A stretch of DNA of 64,000 nt, from assembly GCA_045638145.1 (NCBI GenBank), contig JAZUAU010000027.1, forward strand, positions 160,492-224,491. Reading direction: 5' to 3'. A program made the translations under genes and the position numbers. The notes below the pieces were generated by a model. It did no database searches. It had not been told where the DNA came from and was given only the letters and a program-made list of their open reading frames with translations. The stretch comes from SFWF01 sp045638145 (GTDB lineage Bacteria > Bacillota > Clostridia > Oscillospirales > Acutalibacteraceae). Shown one piece after another: positions 23,756 to 32,345 of the stretch (positions are counted from its first letter, which is position 1; each line of letters begins with the position of its first letter).

Positions 23756-24301
23756 TTACAGTTCTACAAATGTCGGGGTGTGGTTGAGGTGGGGGAGGAG
23801 GATATTTACTATATCCTCTGTTTTTATTTTGAGTGAGGATGAGTTATCACAGGGGTGGCAGCCAATAAATTCTTCGTTTAATAAATCTTTATCAATAATG
23901 AGTCTGACACGAAGGTCTTTATCAAAAAGAAGACCGAGCACAGATGCGCTACCTGGGGTACAATTTAAAAACTCCTCCATAAACTCGGGCGGCGCAAAGG
24001 AGAGGCGGGAGCAACCGAGCTGAGGGGATAAAAGCTTTGTTTTAAAGGGCTTTTCGCCTGGCATCATAACGAGATAAAAATCGGTCTTCTGAGCATTGCA
24101 GAGGAAGAGGTTTTTGCAGATTTTAGCACCCAAAATCTCGTTTATTTCAAGGCAGCCCTCAATAGTGCCAATATGCTCGTGACTGACACGCTCATATTTT
24201 ATGCCGAGGCTCTCGAGCGCATCGTAGCAGACAGCCTCCTTATCGGTGCAGCCCTCTTTGCGGCAGTTATAAATAGTTTTATCGGTAAAAAGGCTTTCCA
24301 T
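23756..24301 (-). CDS. ProXp-ala-like prolyl-tRNA editing protein
   Basis: A 181-residue stand-alone ProRS-associated editing domain. The invariant lysine region is GAKICKNLFLCN, followed by LVMMPGEKPFKTKLL, FAPPEFMEEFLNCTPGSASVLG and a C-terminal IGCHPCDN stretch. These are hallmarks of ProXp-ala/PrdX proteins that clear Ala-tRNA-Pro. It is 2 bases downstream of folT, so it probably shares the THF-riboswitch-controlled transcript, an unexpected pairing of folate uptake with translation quality control. YbaK at 20.6 kb covers the other main mischarging product. Confidence 0.85.
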   Translation of the reverse strand: MESLFTDKTIYNCRKEGCTDKEAVCYDALESLGIKYERVSHEHIGTIEGCLEINEILGAKICKNLFLCNAQKTDFYLVMMPGEKPFKTKLLSPQLGCSRLSFAPPEFMEEFLNCTPGSASVLGLLFDKDLRVRLIIDKDLLNEEFIGCHPCDNSSSLKIKTEDIVNILLPHLNHTPTFVEL

Positions 24302-24303
24302 TT

Positions 24304-24843
24304 TTAACTCCTTTTAAAAGCTTTTTTCATAATGGGCAGTACGAGCTTCGCAATAATAATGGCGGCGGCGGTTTTTACTATAAAGTAGGCAATCGCTTGC
24401 GGTAAACGAAGGACAAGCTGCGCCACATAGGGTCTGCCGTACATCAAGTGAAGCCAGAGGGAATTGAGGGCAAGGGTGCCGACAGCTTCTGTTAGCAAAA
24501 GAATTATGGCGGAGGACACGAAAAAGCGCTTTCCTGTGCCGAGCTTTCTTTCACAAGCGCCGACCGCTCCGTAAAGAGCACCCATCAAAAAGGCGACGGC
24601 GGTAAAGCCCGGGAAATATGCGCCAAAGGGGAAGAGAATCGCTCCTAAAAAGTCTGCAAGTGCGCCGCAGACACCGCCCCAAAGGACGCCGCAAAGCATA
24701 CCGCAGATGAGAACCGGCAAAAAGCCGAAGCCGATGCTGAAATCCTGCACATTATAGGAAAAGAAGCGGCCAAGCACCACCGAAAGGGCGGCGAGAACGG
24801 CGGTAAGGATAAGGTTTCTTAAATATTTTTGTTTTTTGCTCAT
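24304..24843 (-). CDS. folT: Folate ECF transporter S component FolT
   Basis: A 179-residue membrane protein with about six helices. N-terminal LILTAVLAALSVVLGR and IGFGFLPVLICGMLCG fit folate-family ECF S components, which capture folate and dock on a shared EcfAA'T module (not in this window). Assignment is supported independently by a THF riboswitch in its leader. The ribosome site GGAGGA lies 7 bases before the ATG and is inside a hairpin with a T-run, the likely expression platform. Confidence 0.88.
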   Translation of the reverse strand: MSKKQKYLRNLILTAVLAALSVVLGRFFSYNVQDFSIGFGFLPVLICGMLCGVLWGGVCGALADFLGAILFPFGAYFPGFTAVAFLMGALYGAVGACERKLGTGKRFFVSSAIILLLTEAVGTLALNSLWLHLMYGRPYVAQLVLRLPQAIAYFIVKTAAAIIIAKLVLPIMKKAFKRS

Positions 24844-24849
24844 AAAAAA

Positions 24850-24877
24850 TCCTCCCTGCCACTAAAATCAGAGAGGA
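24850..24877 (-). promoter_or_regulatory. Expression platform hairpin of folT (terminator / SD sequestering)
   Basis: Minus strand TCCTCTCTG (24877-24869) pairs with CAGGGAGGA (24858-24850), leaving ATTTTTT up to the ATG. The 3' arm contains the folT ribosome site. Confidence 0.7.
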
Positions 24878-24900
24878 AAAAACATAGATACACTTCCGGT

Positions 24901-25004
24901 CTGTTTAGCGGGATGCGACAATCAAATCGTTGGGAAACCCCATTCGTCCGTCGGACAACTCCCCGTCCCGACGGCACTAAACGCTTGAAAGCCTACTCTA
25001 ACGG
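24901..25004 (-). ncRNA. THF riboswitch
   Basis: Minus-strand leader of folT. The P1 strands GTTAGAGTAGG and GCATCCCGCTAAAC bracket the conserved GCGTTTAGTGCC and GGGGAGTTGTC/GACGGACGAA segments, as in tetrahydrofolate aptamers of Firmicutes (for example GAGTAG, GCGTTAAGTG and GCATCC in the folT class). A promoter TTGTAT-N17-TATAAT (25038-25010) lies just upstream, putting the start at the 5' edge of the aptamer. Confidence 0.85.
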
Positions 25005-25009
25005 GGATA

Positions 25010-25038
25010 ATTATACAACATCACAGCTGAAAATACAA
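25010..25038 (-). promoter_or_regulatory. folT leader promoter
   Basis: Minus strand TTGTAT (25038-25033), N17, TATAAT (25015-25010), immediately upstream of the THF aptamer. Confidence 0.7.
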
Positions 25039-25167
25039 TATTTTCTTAAAAATATAGTAAAATTTTGCCTAGCAACACCAAAAATGCAAAATTACTATGG
25101 AAATAAATTAAATTTTGTTGTATCATATAATAGAATAATATAATCTTTTCCAAAAGGAGAATATAAT

Positions 25168-26457
25168 ATGTCTGTTTTTACAAAAACCACAGCTACAGAA
25201 AAAGTTATTCAGTTCGGCGAGGGCGGATTTCTCCGCGGATTTGCCGATTGGATGATTCAGAAAATGACCGATGCAGGTGTCTTCGAGGGTAGCATTGTCG
25301 TTGTTCAGCCTATCGAGCAGGGTATGTGCGATATGCTGACTGCTCAGAACTGCGGCTACACCCATATCATCCGCGGTGCAGAGGGCGTTGACAAGACAGT
25401 TTGTAACGTTATTTCCCGTTGCGTAAAGCCTTATGAGGATTTTGAGGCTTATCTTGCTCTCGCTACACAGCCCGAGATGAGATTCGTTATCTCCAACACC
25501 ACCGAGTCGGGTATTGTTTTTGAGGATACCGATAAAATTACTGACGCTCCTCCGAAGAGCTTTCCTGCAAAGGTTACTCTCCTTTTAAAGAAGCGCTTTG
25601 AGGCAGGACTTCCCGGCTTTATCTTCATCCCTTGCGAGCTTATCGACAGAAACGGCGACAACCTTAAAAAGTGTGTGCTTCAGTATGCCGACCTTTGGAA
25701 TCTCGGCGACGATTTCAAGGCGTGGGTTGAAAAGGAAAATATCTTTACAAACACCCTTGTTGACCGTATCAACACAGGCTTTCCCCGTGGAGAGAACATT
25801 GACCTCGGCTATGAGGACAATATGCTCAACACCTCGGAATATTTTCACCTTTGGGTTATCGAGACCGACTACGACCTCGAGAGCGAGCTTCCCTTCTCTA
25901 AGGCAGGTCTTAACGTAATCGTTACTCCCGACCAGCTCGAGCGTTACCGCACAAGAAAGGTTCGCATCCTCAACGGAGCTCATACCTCTATGGTACCGTA
26001 TGCTCTTCTTTCGGGTCTAGAAACGGTTAAGGATGCTACAGAGGACAAGGTTATGAGCGAGCATCTGAGAAAGTGCGTATTTGATGAGATTATTCCTACC
26101 CTCGATTTAGATAGGGATGAGCTTATCGACTATGCTGAAAACGTAATGATTCGTTTCTCGAATCCCTATATCAAGCATTTCCTTTCTTCTATCGCTTTAA
26201 ACAGTGTTTCCAAGTTTAAGGTTCGCGTTCTTCCCTCGATTTTAGAGTACAATAAGCGTTTCGGAAAGCTTCCCGAGACCCTTACCTTCTCACTTGCAAA
26301 GCTTATCGAGTTCTACCGTACCGATATGACAAATGACGACCCGGAGGTAGTTGCTTTTATGAAGACGGCTTCTGTTGACGAAATTCTTGCCAACACTAAG
26401 CTTTGGGGCGAGGACATTTCCTTTATGGCTGAAGAGGTTAAGAAGAATGTTAATTAA
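25168..26457 (+). CDS. uxaB: Tagaturonate reductase (altronate oxidoreductase)
   Basis: A 429-residue NAD-dependent polyol dehydrogenase-like enzyme that converts tagaturonate to altronate in galacturonate breakdown. The N-terminal QFGEGGFLRGFADWMI is the Rossmann start, and TNTLVDRINTGFPR and VRILNGAHTSMVPYALL fit UxaB over mannitol dehydrogenase. A candidate promoter TTGTTG-N18-TATAAT (25115-25144) and AAAGGAG precede the ATG. It overlaps the uxaA start by 11 bases, so the pathway genes are coupled. Confidence 0.9.
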   Translation: MSVFTKTTATEKVIQFGEGGFLRGFADWMIQKMTDAGVFEGSIVVVQPIEQGMCDMLTAQNCGYTHIIRGAEGVDKTVCNVISRCVKPYEDFEAYLALATQPEMRFVISNTTESGIVFEDTDKITDAPPKSFPAKVTLLLKKRFEAGLPGFIFIPCELIDRNGDNLKKCVLQYADLWNLGDDFKAWVEKENIFTNTLVDRINTGFPRGENIDLGYEDNMLNTSEYFHLWVIETDYDLESELPFSKAGLNVIVTPDQLERYRTRKVRILNGAHTSMVPYALLSGLETVKDATEDKVMSEHLRKCVFDEIIPTLDLDRDELIDYAENVMIRFSNPYIKHFLSSIALNSVSKFKVRVLPSILEYNKRFGKLPETLTFSLAKLIEFYRTDMTNDDPEVVAFMKTASVDEILANTKLWGEDISFMAEEVKKNVN

Positions 26458-27820
26458 TAGGTTAGATAATGTTGAGGTTGACCTTTCCACAGGTCACAAG
26501 TTCGCTCGCGAGGATATAAAGACGGGTGAAAATATTATTAAATACGGCAACCCTATCGGTCACGCAATCGAGGACATTAAGGCGGGCGAGCAGGTACATA
26601 CCCACAATATGAAGACAAATCTTTCGGGTAAAATTGAGTATAAATATACTCCTTTTGAGGATACCGAGCACGATTCTCCCTACAAGGGCAGAACCTTTAT
26701 GGGCTACGTTCGCAAGGACGGAAGTGTGGCTATCCGTAACGAGATTTGGATAGTAAATACCGTTGGCTGTGTCAACAAGGTGTCGGAAGAGCTGGCTCGT
26801 CTTACGGGCGCTCATCATTTCCCCCATCCCTTCGGCTGCTCACAGCTTGGCGATGACCAGTCGGTAACACAGAAAATCCTTTGCGGTATGGTAAATCATC
26901 CCAACGCAGCAGGCGTTCTTGTTCTCGGACTTGGTTGTGAAAACAACAATATAGAGGTTTTTAAAAAGGTTCTTGGCGAGTATGACCCAGAGCGCGTAAA
27001 ATTCCTTAACTGTCAGGAGTTTGAAGACGATATCGCAGAGGGTGTAAAGCTTATTAATGAGCTGAAGGAATATGCATCGCAGTTTAAGCGTCAGCCCGTT
27101 CCTGTAGCTGCACTAAAGGTAGGTCTTAAGTGTGGCGGCTCGGACGGATTCTCGGGTATTACCGCGAACCCGTTAGTTGGTCGTTTTTCAGATATGCTGA
27201 TTGACGCAGGCGGAACGAGTGTTTTAACCGAGGTTCCCGAAATGTTCGGTGCAGAGCATCTGCTTATGGCAAGAGCCGAGTCGAGAGAAATCTTCGACAA
27301 GACGGTTGACCTTATAAATAATTTTAAGGAATATTATGACCGCCACAATCAGGTTATTTACGAAAACCCCTCCCCCGGAAATAAAAAGGGCGGAATTACT
27401 ACCCTCGAGGAGAAGTCGCTCGGCTGTGTTCAGAAGGCAGGCTCGAGAGCGGTTGTTGACGTGCTTGACTACGGCGACAGACTTAAGAAGAACGGTCTTA
27501 ATCTCCTTAACGGACCCGGAAATGATATCGTTGCCATTACTAATCTTATGGCTGCCGGTGCACACATTATCCTCTTCACAACCGGCAGAGGAACCCCAGT
27601 CGGCGCTCCCGTTCCGACCGTTAAGGTTTCTACCAATACTGCCTTAGCTGAAAAGAAGACCCGTTGGATTGACTACAACGCAGGCAGAATTTTGGATGGA
27701 GTAGACTGTGACGAGGACTTCTTCGAGTTCGTCCTCTCGGTTGCAGAAGGCAAAGAAACGGTAAATGAAAGGTACGGTTATCGTGAAATTTCTATCTTCA
27801 AAGATGGCGTAGTGCTTTAA
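26447..27820 (+). CDS. uxaA: Altronate dehydratase
   Basis: Dehydrates altronate to 2-keto-3-deoxygluconate. 457 residues from ATG 26447, chosen because the longer frame from 26375 lies inside uxaB. An N-terminal SAF-like domain is visible (KAGEQVHTHNMK), followed by the large catalytic domain with GCENNN, GGSDGFSGITANP, NGPGNDIVAITNLMAAG and TTGRGTPVG. This is full-length UxaA. It ends 29 bases before a rho-independent terminator. No uxaC, kdgK or kdgA is in the window. Confidence 0.93.
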   Translation: MLINRLDNVEVDLSTGHKFAREDIKTGENIIKYGNPIGHAIEDIKAGEQVHTHNMKTNLSGKIEYKYTPFEDTEHDSPYKGRTFMGYVRKDGSVAIRNEIWIVNTVGCVNKVSEELARLTGAHHFPHPFGCSQLGDDQSVTQKILCGMVNHPNAAGVLVLGLGCENNNIEVFKKVLGEYDPERVKFLNCQEFEDDIAEGVKLINELKEYASQFKRQPVPVAALKVGLKCGGSDGFSGITANPLVGRFSDMLIDAGGTSVLTEVPEMFGAEHLLMARAESREIFDKTVDLINNFKEYYDRHNQVIYENPSPGNKKGGITTLEEKSLGCVQKAGSRAVVDVLDYGDRLKKNGLNLLNGPGNDIVAITNLMAAGAHIILFTTGRGTPVGAPVPTVKVSTNTALAEKKTRWIDYNAGRILDGVDCDEDFFEFVLSVAEGKETVNERYGYREISIFKDGVVL

Positions 27821-27849
27821 TAATTGGAAGAGACAAAACAAAAATAATA

Positions 27850-27890
27850 AAAATGGTGTTCGATAATTCTCGGGCACCATTTTGTTTTTT
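27850..27890 (+). terminator. Terminator of uxaBA
   Basis: AAAATGGTG (27850-27858) and CACCATTTT (27875-27883), followed by GTTTTTT. Confidence 0.85.
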
Positions 27891-28181
27891 AGGAGGTGGC
27901 GATTTTCGACGCCCTGAATTTTAAGGTGAAATTCTGCAGATTTCGAAATATGTTTTTTACCCCTTTTCGCTGCTCGGAGCATCTAGATACGCCTGCCGCC
28001 GTTTATAATATTCTTTACAGTAGAGGGAGGAACGGCAATTACGGTAATTTATGCAAAAGGTAAAAATATAAACTGTAACCTATTTATAACAACACCTGAT
28101 CTAAAGGAACTTATTATTTACAACTTGTGGTACAGAATATAATAGAGGTATAGAATATTTTAGATAAAGGAAGGTGAGAAG
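27891..28181. other. Intergenic stretch without a gene
   Basis: No convincing ORF, known RNA or repeat is visible. Near its right end TATAAT at 28138-28143 and GGAAGGTGAG serve the DUF1622 gene. Confidence 0.5.
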
Positions 28182-28553
28182 ATGGAAAAAATCGCACAGT
28201 ATATTAAGGATTTTTTACACCCCACTGCAGAAATCTCGGCGGGTGTATTAGAGCTTATTGGAATTATCATTATAATAGTCGGCTCTATCCGTGCTTTAGT
28301 TTTGCTCGTTGACCGCATGATCAAAAAGAAGCCCTTCCGAGTCGTGTCCGACCTTGGAAGAGCTCTATCCCTTGCTCTCGAATTCAAGATGGGCGCCGAG
28401 ATTATCAAAACGGTTATCATTCATAATCTCGAAGAGCTTGCAATCCTCGGCGTTGTAATTGTAATCCGAGCACTTCTTGCCTTCATAATTCATTGGGAAA
28501 TTCAGCTTGAAGAAAAGAACAACGCAAAGCCCGACGAAAATCAGGGTAAATGA
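28182..28553 (+). CDS. DUF1622 membrane protein
   Basis: A 123-residue protein with two to three hydrophobic helices (IGIIIIIVGSIRALVLLV near residue 26, and a second pair around ELAILGVVIVIRALLAF) and a charged C-terminus. The cytoplasmic stretch FRVVSDLGRALSLALEFKMGAEI between helices is the DUF1622 signature. Function unknown. It is monocistronic, with a TATAAT box at 28138-28143 and its own perfect terminator. Confidence 0.75.
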   Translation: MEKIAQYIKDFLHPTAEISAGVLELIGIIIIIVGSIRALVLLVDRMIKKKPFRVVSDLGRALSLALEFKMGAEIIKTVIIHNLEELAILGVVIVIRALLAFIIHWEIQLEEKNNAKPDENQGK

Positions 28554-28579
28554 AATCCCCTCGAATCGAGGGGATTTTT
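28553..28579. terminator. Terminator of DUF1622 gene
   Basis: Perfect AAATCCCCTCG-AAT-CGAGGGGATTT hairpin with a T-run. It can also serve the convergent PqqD-like gene. Confidence 0.9.
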
Positions 28580-28927
28580 CTACTTATAGCTTATGAATTT
28601 GTAGCTTTCTAAAATTCTTACAAATTCTGCAAGTCGGGGGTAGAGGGGCTCGGCCTTTTCACCAAAATGCTCCTTTACCTTTTCCCCGATGGCGATGAGA
28701 TTGCTCTCGCCGTCAAGCTGCAGCCACACGAAGCTTCCGTTTTCATCAAGGTGAATGTAGCTGACACGCGGTCTTTTAAAAAGCTTTTGGGTAATTCTGT
28801 TCACTACGCCCTTGTTTTCCATCCTGAGGGTAACCATTCCCTTATCGTCCACAGAAAAGCCGATAGTCTCGTTTTTCAAAGGGATCTTCTCGAGGAAATT
28901 TGCGGGCAGGGTCTTATTCTTCTTCAT
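28580..28927 (-). CDS. PqqD-like small protein linked to an OPT transporter
   Basis: A 115-residue protein with the PqqD-type winged-helix pattern: LFKRPRVSYIHLDENGSFVW, then LIAIGEKVKEHFGEKAEPLYPRLAEF. PqqD domains act as peptide-binding chaperones in RiPP pathways, but many clostridial copies accompany peptide transporters and have no known role. Its start overlaps the OPT transporter stop by 14 bases, so the two are translationally linked. There is no radical-SAM or precursor peptide gene nearby. Family assignment is moderately confident, function unknown. Confidence 0.65.
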   Translation of the reverse strand: MKKNKTLPANFLEKIPLKNETIGFSVDDKGMVTLRMENKGVVNRITQKLFKRPRVSYIHLDENGSFVWLQLDGESNLIAIGEKVKEHFGEKAEPLYPRLAEFVRILESYKFISYK

Positions 28928-30830
28928 TTACCGTTTCTCTTTTCTTAAAGAGTGAGAAGGCTAGAACAGAGAGAATGATAAGAGCGAAGAGAAGTATGCC
29001 GCCGATATCCATTACTAACTGAGGAATACCCAAATTCTCCGAGAGATTGAGCACCTTGTCAATTCCGAAGACTGCGAAGAGTGCAAGAAAGATACCGACA
29101 AGTCCTTCACCTGCAATCATACCTGAGCAGAAGAGAACGCCGTCGTTAACGATTGCTTCCTTCTCCTTTGCGGGTTTCTTCATCTTATCGAGTGCAAGAC
29201 GAACAAGACCGCCTACCATAATGCAGGCATTGAGCTGTACAGGGAGGTAGATACCGATTGCAAAGGGAAGAACGGGAATGCCGATAATCTCGACTACAAC
29301 AGCGATAAATACGCCGATAAAGACAAGCTCCCAGGGGAGGTTACCTTCCATAACACCCTCGGTAATAAGCTTCATAAGGGTTGCCTGAGGTGCGGCAAGC
29401 TCTTCACCGCCGAAGCCCCAAGCGGTATCAAGAAGATAGAGAGTACCGCCGATTGCAAGTGCAGAAGCAACAACACCGATAATCTCGCCAATCTGCTGCT
29501 TTTTGGGAGTCGAGCCGAGGATATAGCCTGTCTTAAGGTCCTGCGAGGTATCACCTGCGATAGCCGAAACGATACAGATAATAGAGCCGATTGCAATAGC
29601 GCTTGCCATACCGCCGATGCCGGTCATACCGGTAACCTTGAGGATAAGAGTAGAGATAAGAAGGGTGGCGATTGCCATACCCGAAACGGGATTGTTAGAG
29701 CTGCCGACTAAACCGACCATACGAGAAGAAACGGTGGCAAAGAAGAAGCCGAAAACAACGATGATAGCCGCACCGAGAAGGGAAACGGGGATAGCGGGGA
29801 TAAGCCAGATTGCAAGGGTAAGCAGAACGATTGCGCCAAGCACAAAGGAAAGATGGAGGTCCTTGTCGGTACGCTCACCCGAAGCGGCACCGCCGTTTTT
29901 AAGGCTCTTCATAGCACCGCCAAAGGTTTTAACGATGAGGGGAAGTGACTTTGCAAGGCTGATAATTCCGCCTGCCGCAAGTGCGCCTGCGCCGATATAA
30001 CGAACGTAAGTACCCCAGATACCAGCAGCACCGCCATCTGCATAAACGTCGGAAACAACTTTGCCGAAAATTACGGTATCGCCTCCGAAAAGCACGATAG
30101 CGGGTATAAGCACGAGCCAGGAAAGGACACCGCCCGCAAACATAAAGGAAGAAATGCGCGCACCGCAGATATAACCAACGCTCATTACGGCGGGGTAAAT
30201 CTGAGTGCCGATTGCGCCTGCAAAGCCCTTAACCGCAACGGTGATTTCGCCCGAAACTATTTTCAGTCCGTCGATTATGAACTTGAAGAGAGCCGCAAAG
30301 CCCATACCTGCAAAAACGGTAGAAGCGTTTGCGCCGCCCTTTTCTCCCGCGAGCAAAACCTCTGCGCACGCCTTTCCCTCGGGATATGGGAGAGTGCCGT
30401 GTTCTTTCACGATAAGCGCATTACGAAGGGGCACCATGAAGAAGACTCCGAGAAGACCGCCGATGAGGGCGATGAGGGTTATCTCAACAAGGCTCGGCTT
30501 GTCCATTTTGCCTTCAGCCGCCCAAAGGAAGAGGGCGGGTAGAGTGAAGATTGCACCTGCGGCGAGGGATTCGCCTGCAGAGCCGATGGTCTGTACAAGG
30601 TTAGATTCGAGAATCGAATTTTTGCGCATAAGCACACGGATTACACCCATTGAAATAACTGCGGCAGGTATAGAAGCCGAGACTGTCATTCCAACCCTGA
30701 GTCCGAGGTATGCGTTTGCCGCACCGAATATTACTGCAAGAAGAACACCCATAATAACCGAGGTTATGGTAAGCTCGGGAGTTATCTTCGAAGCAGGAAC
30801 GTAAGGCTTAAATTCTGTCTTATTTTCCAT
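28914..30830 (-). CDS. OPT-family oligopeptide transporter
   Basis: A 638-residue membrane protein with 14-16 hydrophobic helices. Typical OPT features are AAVISMGVIRVLMRKNSILESNLVQTIGSAGESLAAGAIFTLPAL (in blocks), LPYPEGKACAEVL near residue 147 and a C-terminal GLVRLAL. The prokaryotic OPT group moves peptides or metal-chelate compounds. With PepD directly upstream (10 bases), peptide uptake followed by hydrolysis is a sensible reading. Start ATG with AAAGGAGC upstream. Confidence 0.88.
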   Translation of the reverse strand: MENKTEFKPYVPASKITPELTITSVIMGVLLAVIFGAANAYLGLRVGMTVSASIPAAVISMGVIRVLMRKNSILESNLVQTIGSAGESLAAGAIFTLPALFLWAAEGKMDKPSLVEITLIALIGGLLGVFFMVPLRNALIVKEHGTLPYPEGKACAEVLLAGEKGGANASTVFAGMGFAALFKFIIDGLKIVSGEITVAVKGFAGAIGTQIYPAVMSVGYICGARISSFMFAGGVLSWLVLIPAIVLFGGDTVIFGKVVSDVYADGGAAGIWGTYVRYIGAGALAAGGIISLAKSLPLIVKTFGGAMKSLKNGGAASGERTDKDLHLSFVLGAIVLLTLAIWLIPAIPVSLLGAAIIVVFGFFFATVSSRMVGLVGSSNNPVSGMAIATLLISTLILKVTGMTGIGGMASAIAIGSIICIVSAIAGDTSQDLKTGYILGSTPKKQQIGEIIGVVASALAIGGTLYLLDTAWGFGGEELAAPQATLMKLITEGVMEGNLPWELVFIGVFIAVVVEIIGIPVLPFAIGIYLPVQLNACIMVGGLVRLALDKMKKPAKEKEAIVNDGVLFCSGMIAGEGLVGIFLALFAVFGIDKVLNLSENLGIPQLVMDIGGILLFALIILSVLAFSLFKKRETVNEEE

Positions 30831-30840
30831 AATTGCTCCT

Positions 30841-32283
30841 TTATTTTAATTCTCTCAAGAGTTTAATTACTGTATTATATATCTTCTCTACCGAGGAAAG
30901 CTGTATACTTTCCTTTACGGTATGCACATCGAAAAGGGAGGGGCCGATTGCAATGCAGTCAATATCCTTTATTTTATCGGCGAAAACTGCACATTCAAGC
31001 CCTGCGTGAATGGCCTCAACCCGAACCTCATTGCCGCAAATTTCCTTATAGGTCTTGCAGTAAAGAGAGCGAAGAAGGGAATTTTCCTTATATTCCCACG
31101 GGGGATAGTAGCCGCCCGTTTCATAGGCAAAACCGAGCATTTTTGCAAATAGGGAAAGTCTGTCTGACAGAGAGTGCAGAGCGGTTTCCTTGTTACTGCG
31201 AAGGGCATAATGCATTTTAAGACCCGTTTGGTCGGCAGATAGTATGCCGAGGTTAAGAGAGGTTTCAACAAGCCCCTCGATTTCGCGGCTCCAATCACAA
31301 ATTCCGTTTGGTGTGAGGTTGAGAGCGAAAATGAGCTTATCCTTGAAGGAATCGGAGAGCGCCGTTTCAAATTTTTCATTTGAGAGGGTGGCAGAAAGCT
31401 TAAAATCAGGCTCTCTTGCCGCAATCTCGGTCTTTATGACCTCGGCAATTTTTTCGGCCGCTCCGCTTAAGAGGTCGGGCTTTTCTGTATTAAGAAGAAT
31501 TTCGGTACGAAGTGGGATAGCGTTACCCTTATCGCCGCCCTTAACCGATATTATATCAAAATCGGTGCAAAGACGCAGTTCTCTTAAAATTCTGCCTGCG
31601 AGAATATTTGAATTTACTCTGCCCTTATCAATCTCAACTCCCGAGTGACCGCCCTGAAGCCCCTCAATAGTGAGGGCAATCGCGGTGCCGCGGGTAGCCT
31701 TTGTGTCAGGCTTTGCGGTGATTGTAAAATCCTCGCCGCCTGCACAGGAAACAGTTAAAACATCGTCCTCCTCGCTGTCGAGGTTTATCATTCTTTTAGC
31801 CGAAAGGTGTGACATATCGAGGTGCGACGCGCCAATCATACCGATTTCCTCATCGGTTGTGAAAACCGCCTCAATCGGGGGATGGGCAAGATTATCACTG
31901 TCCAAAATGCTGAGCACCATAGCAACGGCAATTCCGTTATCTGCGCCGAGGGTTGTACCCCTTGCCCTCATAAAATCGCCCTCAATATAGGTTTCGATAG
32001 GGTCGGTGAGAAAATCAATGTCGGAATCGGCGGTCTTTTGGCAGACCATATCAAGGTGTCCCTGCAAAATTACGGGTTCGCTATTCTCATAGCCCAAAGT
32101 TCCCGATTTGCAAATTATTACGTTGTCGGCATCGTCGCGGACAAAGCGCAGTTCGCGATTTGTCGCAAAACCCACACAGTAGTCGGCAATTTTTTTCATG
32201 TCGCCCGACCCGCGGGGAATTTTGCAAATTTCACCAAAAAAGTAAAATACCTTTTCGGGATTTAAAGATTTAAATTCTGTCAT
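30841..32283 (-). CDS. pepD: Aminoacyl-histidine dipeptidase (M20C)
   Basis: Cytosolic Xaa-His/non-specific dipeptidase, 480 residues. Metal ligands and catalytic residues are recognisable: GHLDMVCQK (His/Asp), GADNGIAVA (bridging Asp), FTTDEEIGMIGA (catalytic Glu pair), NLDSEE, and a late IHAGLECAVF. An inserted dimerisation lid lies between. It is in the middle of the leftward run parA-parB-serS-pepD-OPT-pqqD-like, 62 bases after serS. Confidence 0.92.
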   Translation of the reverse strand: MTEFKSLNPEKVFYFFGEICKIPRGSGDMKKIADYCVGFATNRELRFVRDDADNVIICKSGTLGYENSEPVILQGHLDMVCQKTADSDIDFLTDPIETYIEGDFMRARGTTLGADNGIAVAMVLSILDSDNLAHPPIEAVFTTDEEIGMIGASHLDMSHLSAKRMINLDSEEDDVLTVSCAGGEDFTITAKPDTKATRGTAIALTIEGLQGGHSGVEIDKGRVNSNILAGRILRELRLCTDFDIISVKGGDKGNAIPLRTEILLNTEKPDLLSGAAEKIAEVIKTEIAAREPDFKLSATLSNEKFETALSDSFKDKLIFALNLTPNGICDWSREIEGLVETSLNLGILSADQTGLKMHYALRSNKETALHSLSDRLSLFAKMLGFAYETGGYYPPWEYKENSLLRSLYCKTYKEICGNEVRVEAIHAGLECAVFADKIKDIDCIAIGPSLFDVHTVKESIQLSSVEKIYNTVIKLLRELK

Positions 32284-32345
32284 TAAACATCCTTTGTTTA
32301 AAATTACGGCAAGCCGTTCCGACCTGCCGTAAAGGTGGTTATTAT

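Larger units (their letters stand above)
23396..23757. mobile_element. MITE-like element with perfect 14-bp terminal inverted repeats
   Basis: AAAAAAGGCACCCG (23396-23409) and CGGGTGCCTTTTTT (23744-23757) are exact inverted repeats 362 bases apart, outer end to outer end. They fill almost the whole gap between nfnA and the ProXp-ala gene. Inside are a terminator-like hairpin (23410-23443), a GACACTT/AAGTGTC hairpin (near 23466-23488), a seven-hairpin array, and another terminator hairpin. No ORF is present. The right end reaches two bases into the ProXp-ala stop region. Confidence 0.6.

Noticed and set aside
30205..30804. 199-codon rightward ORF
   Set aside because: Exact antisense of the OPT transporter, with low-complexity Ala/Pro/Arg composition typical of a shadow frame and no ribosome site.
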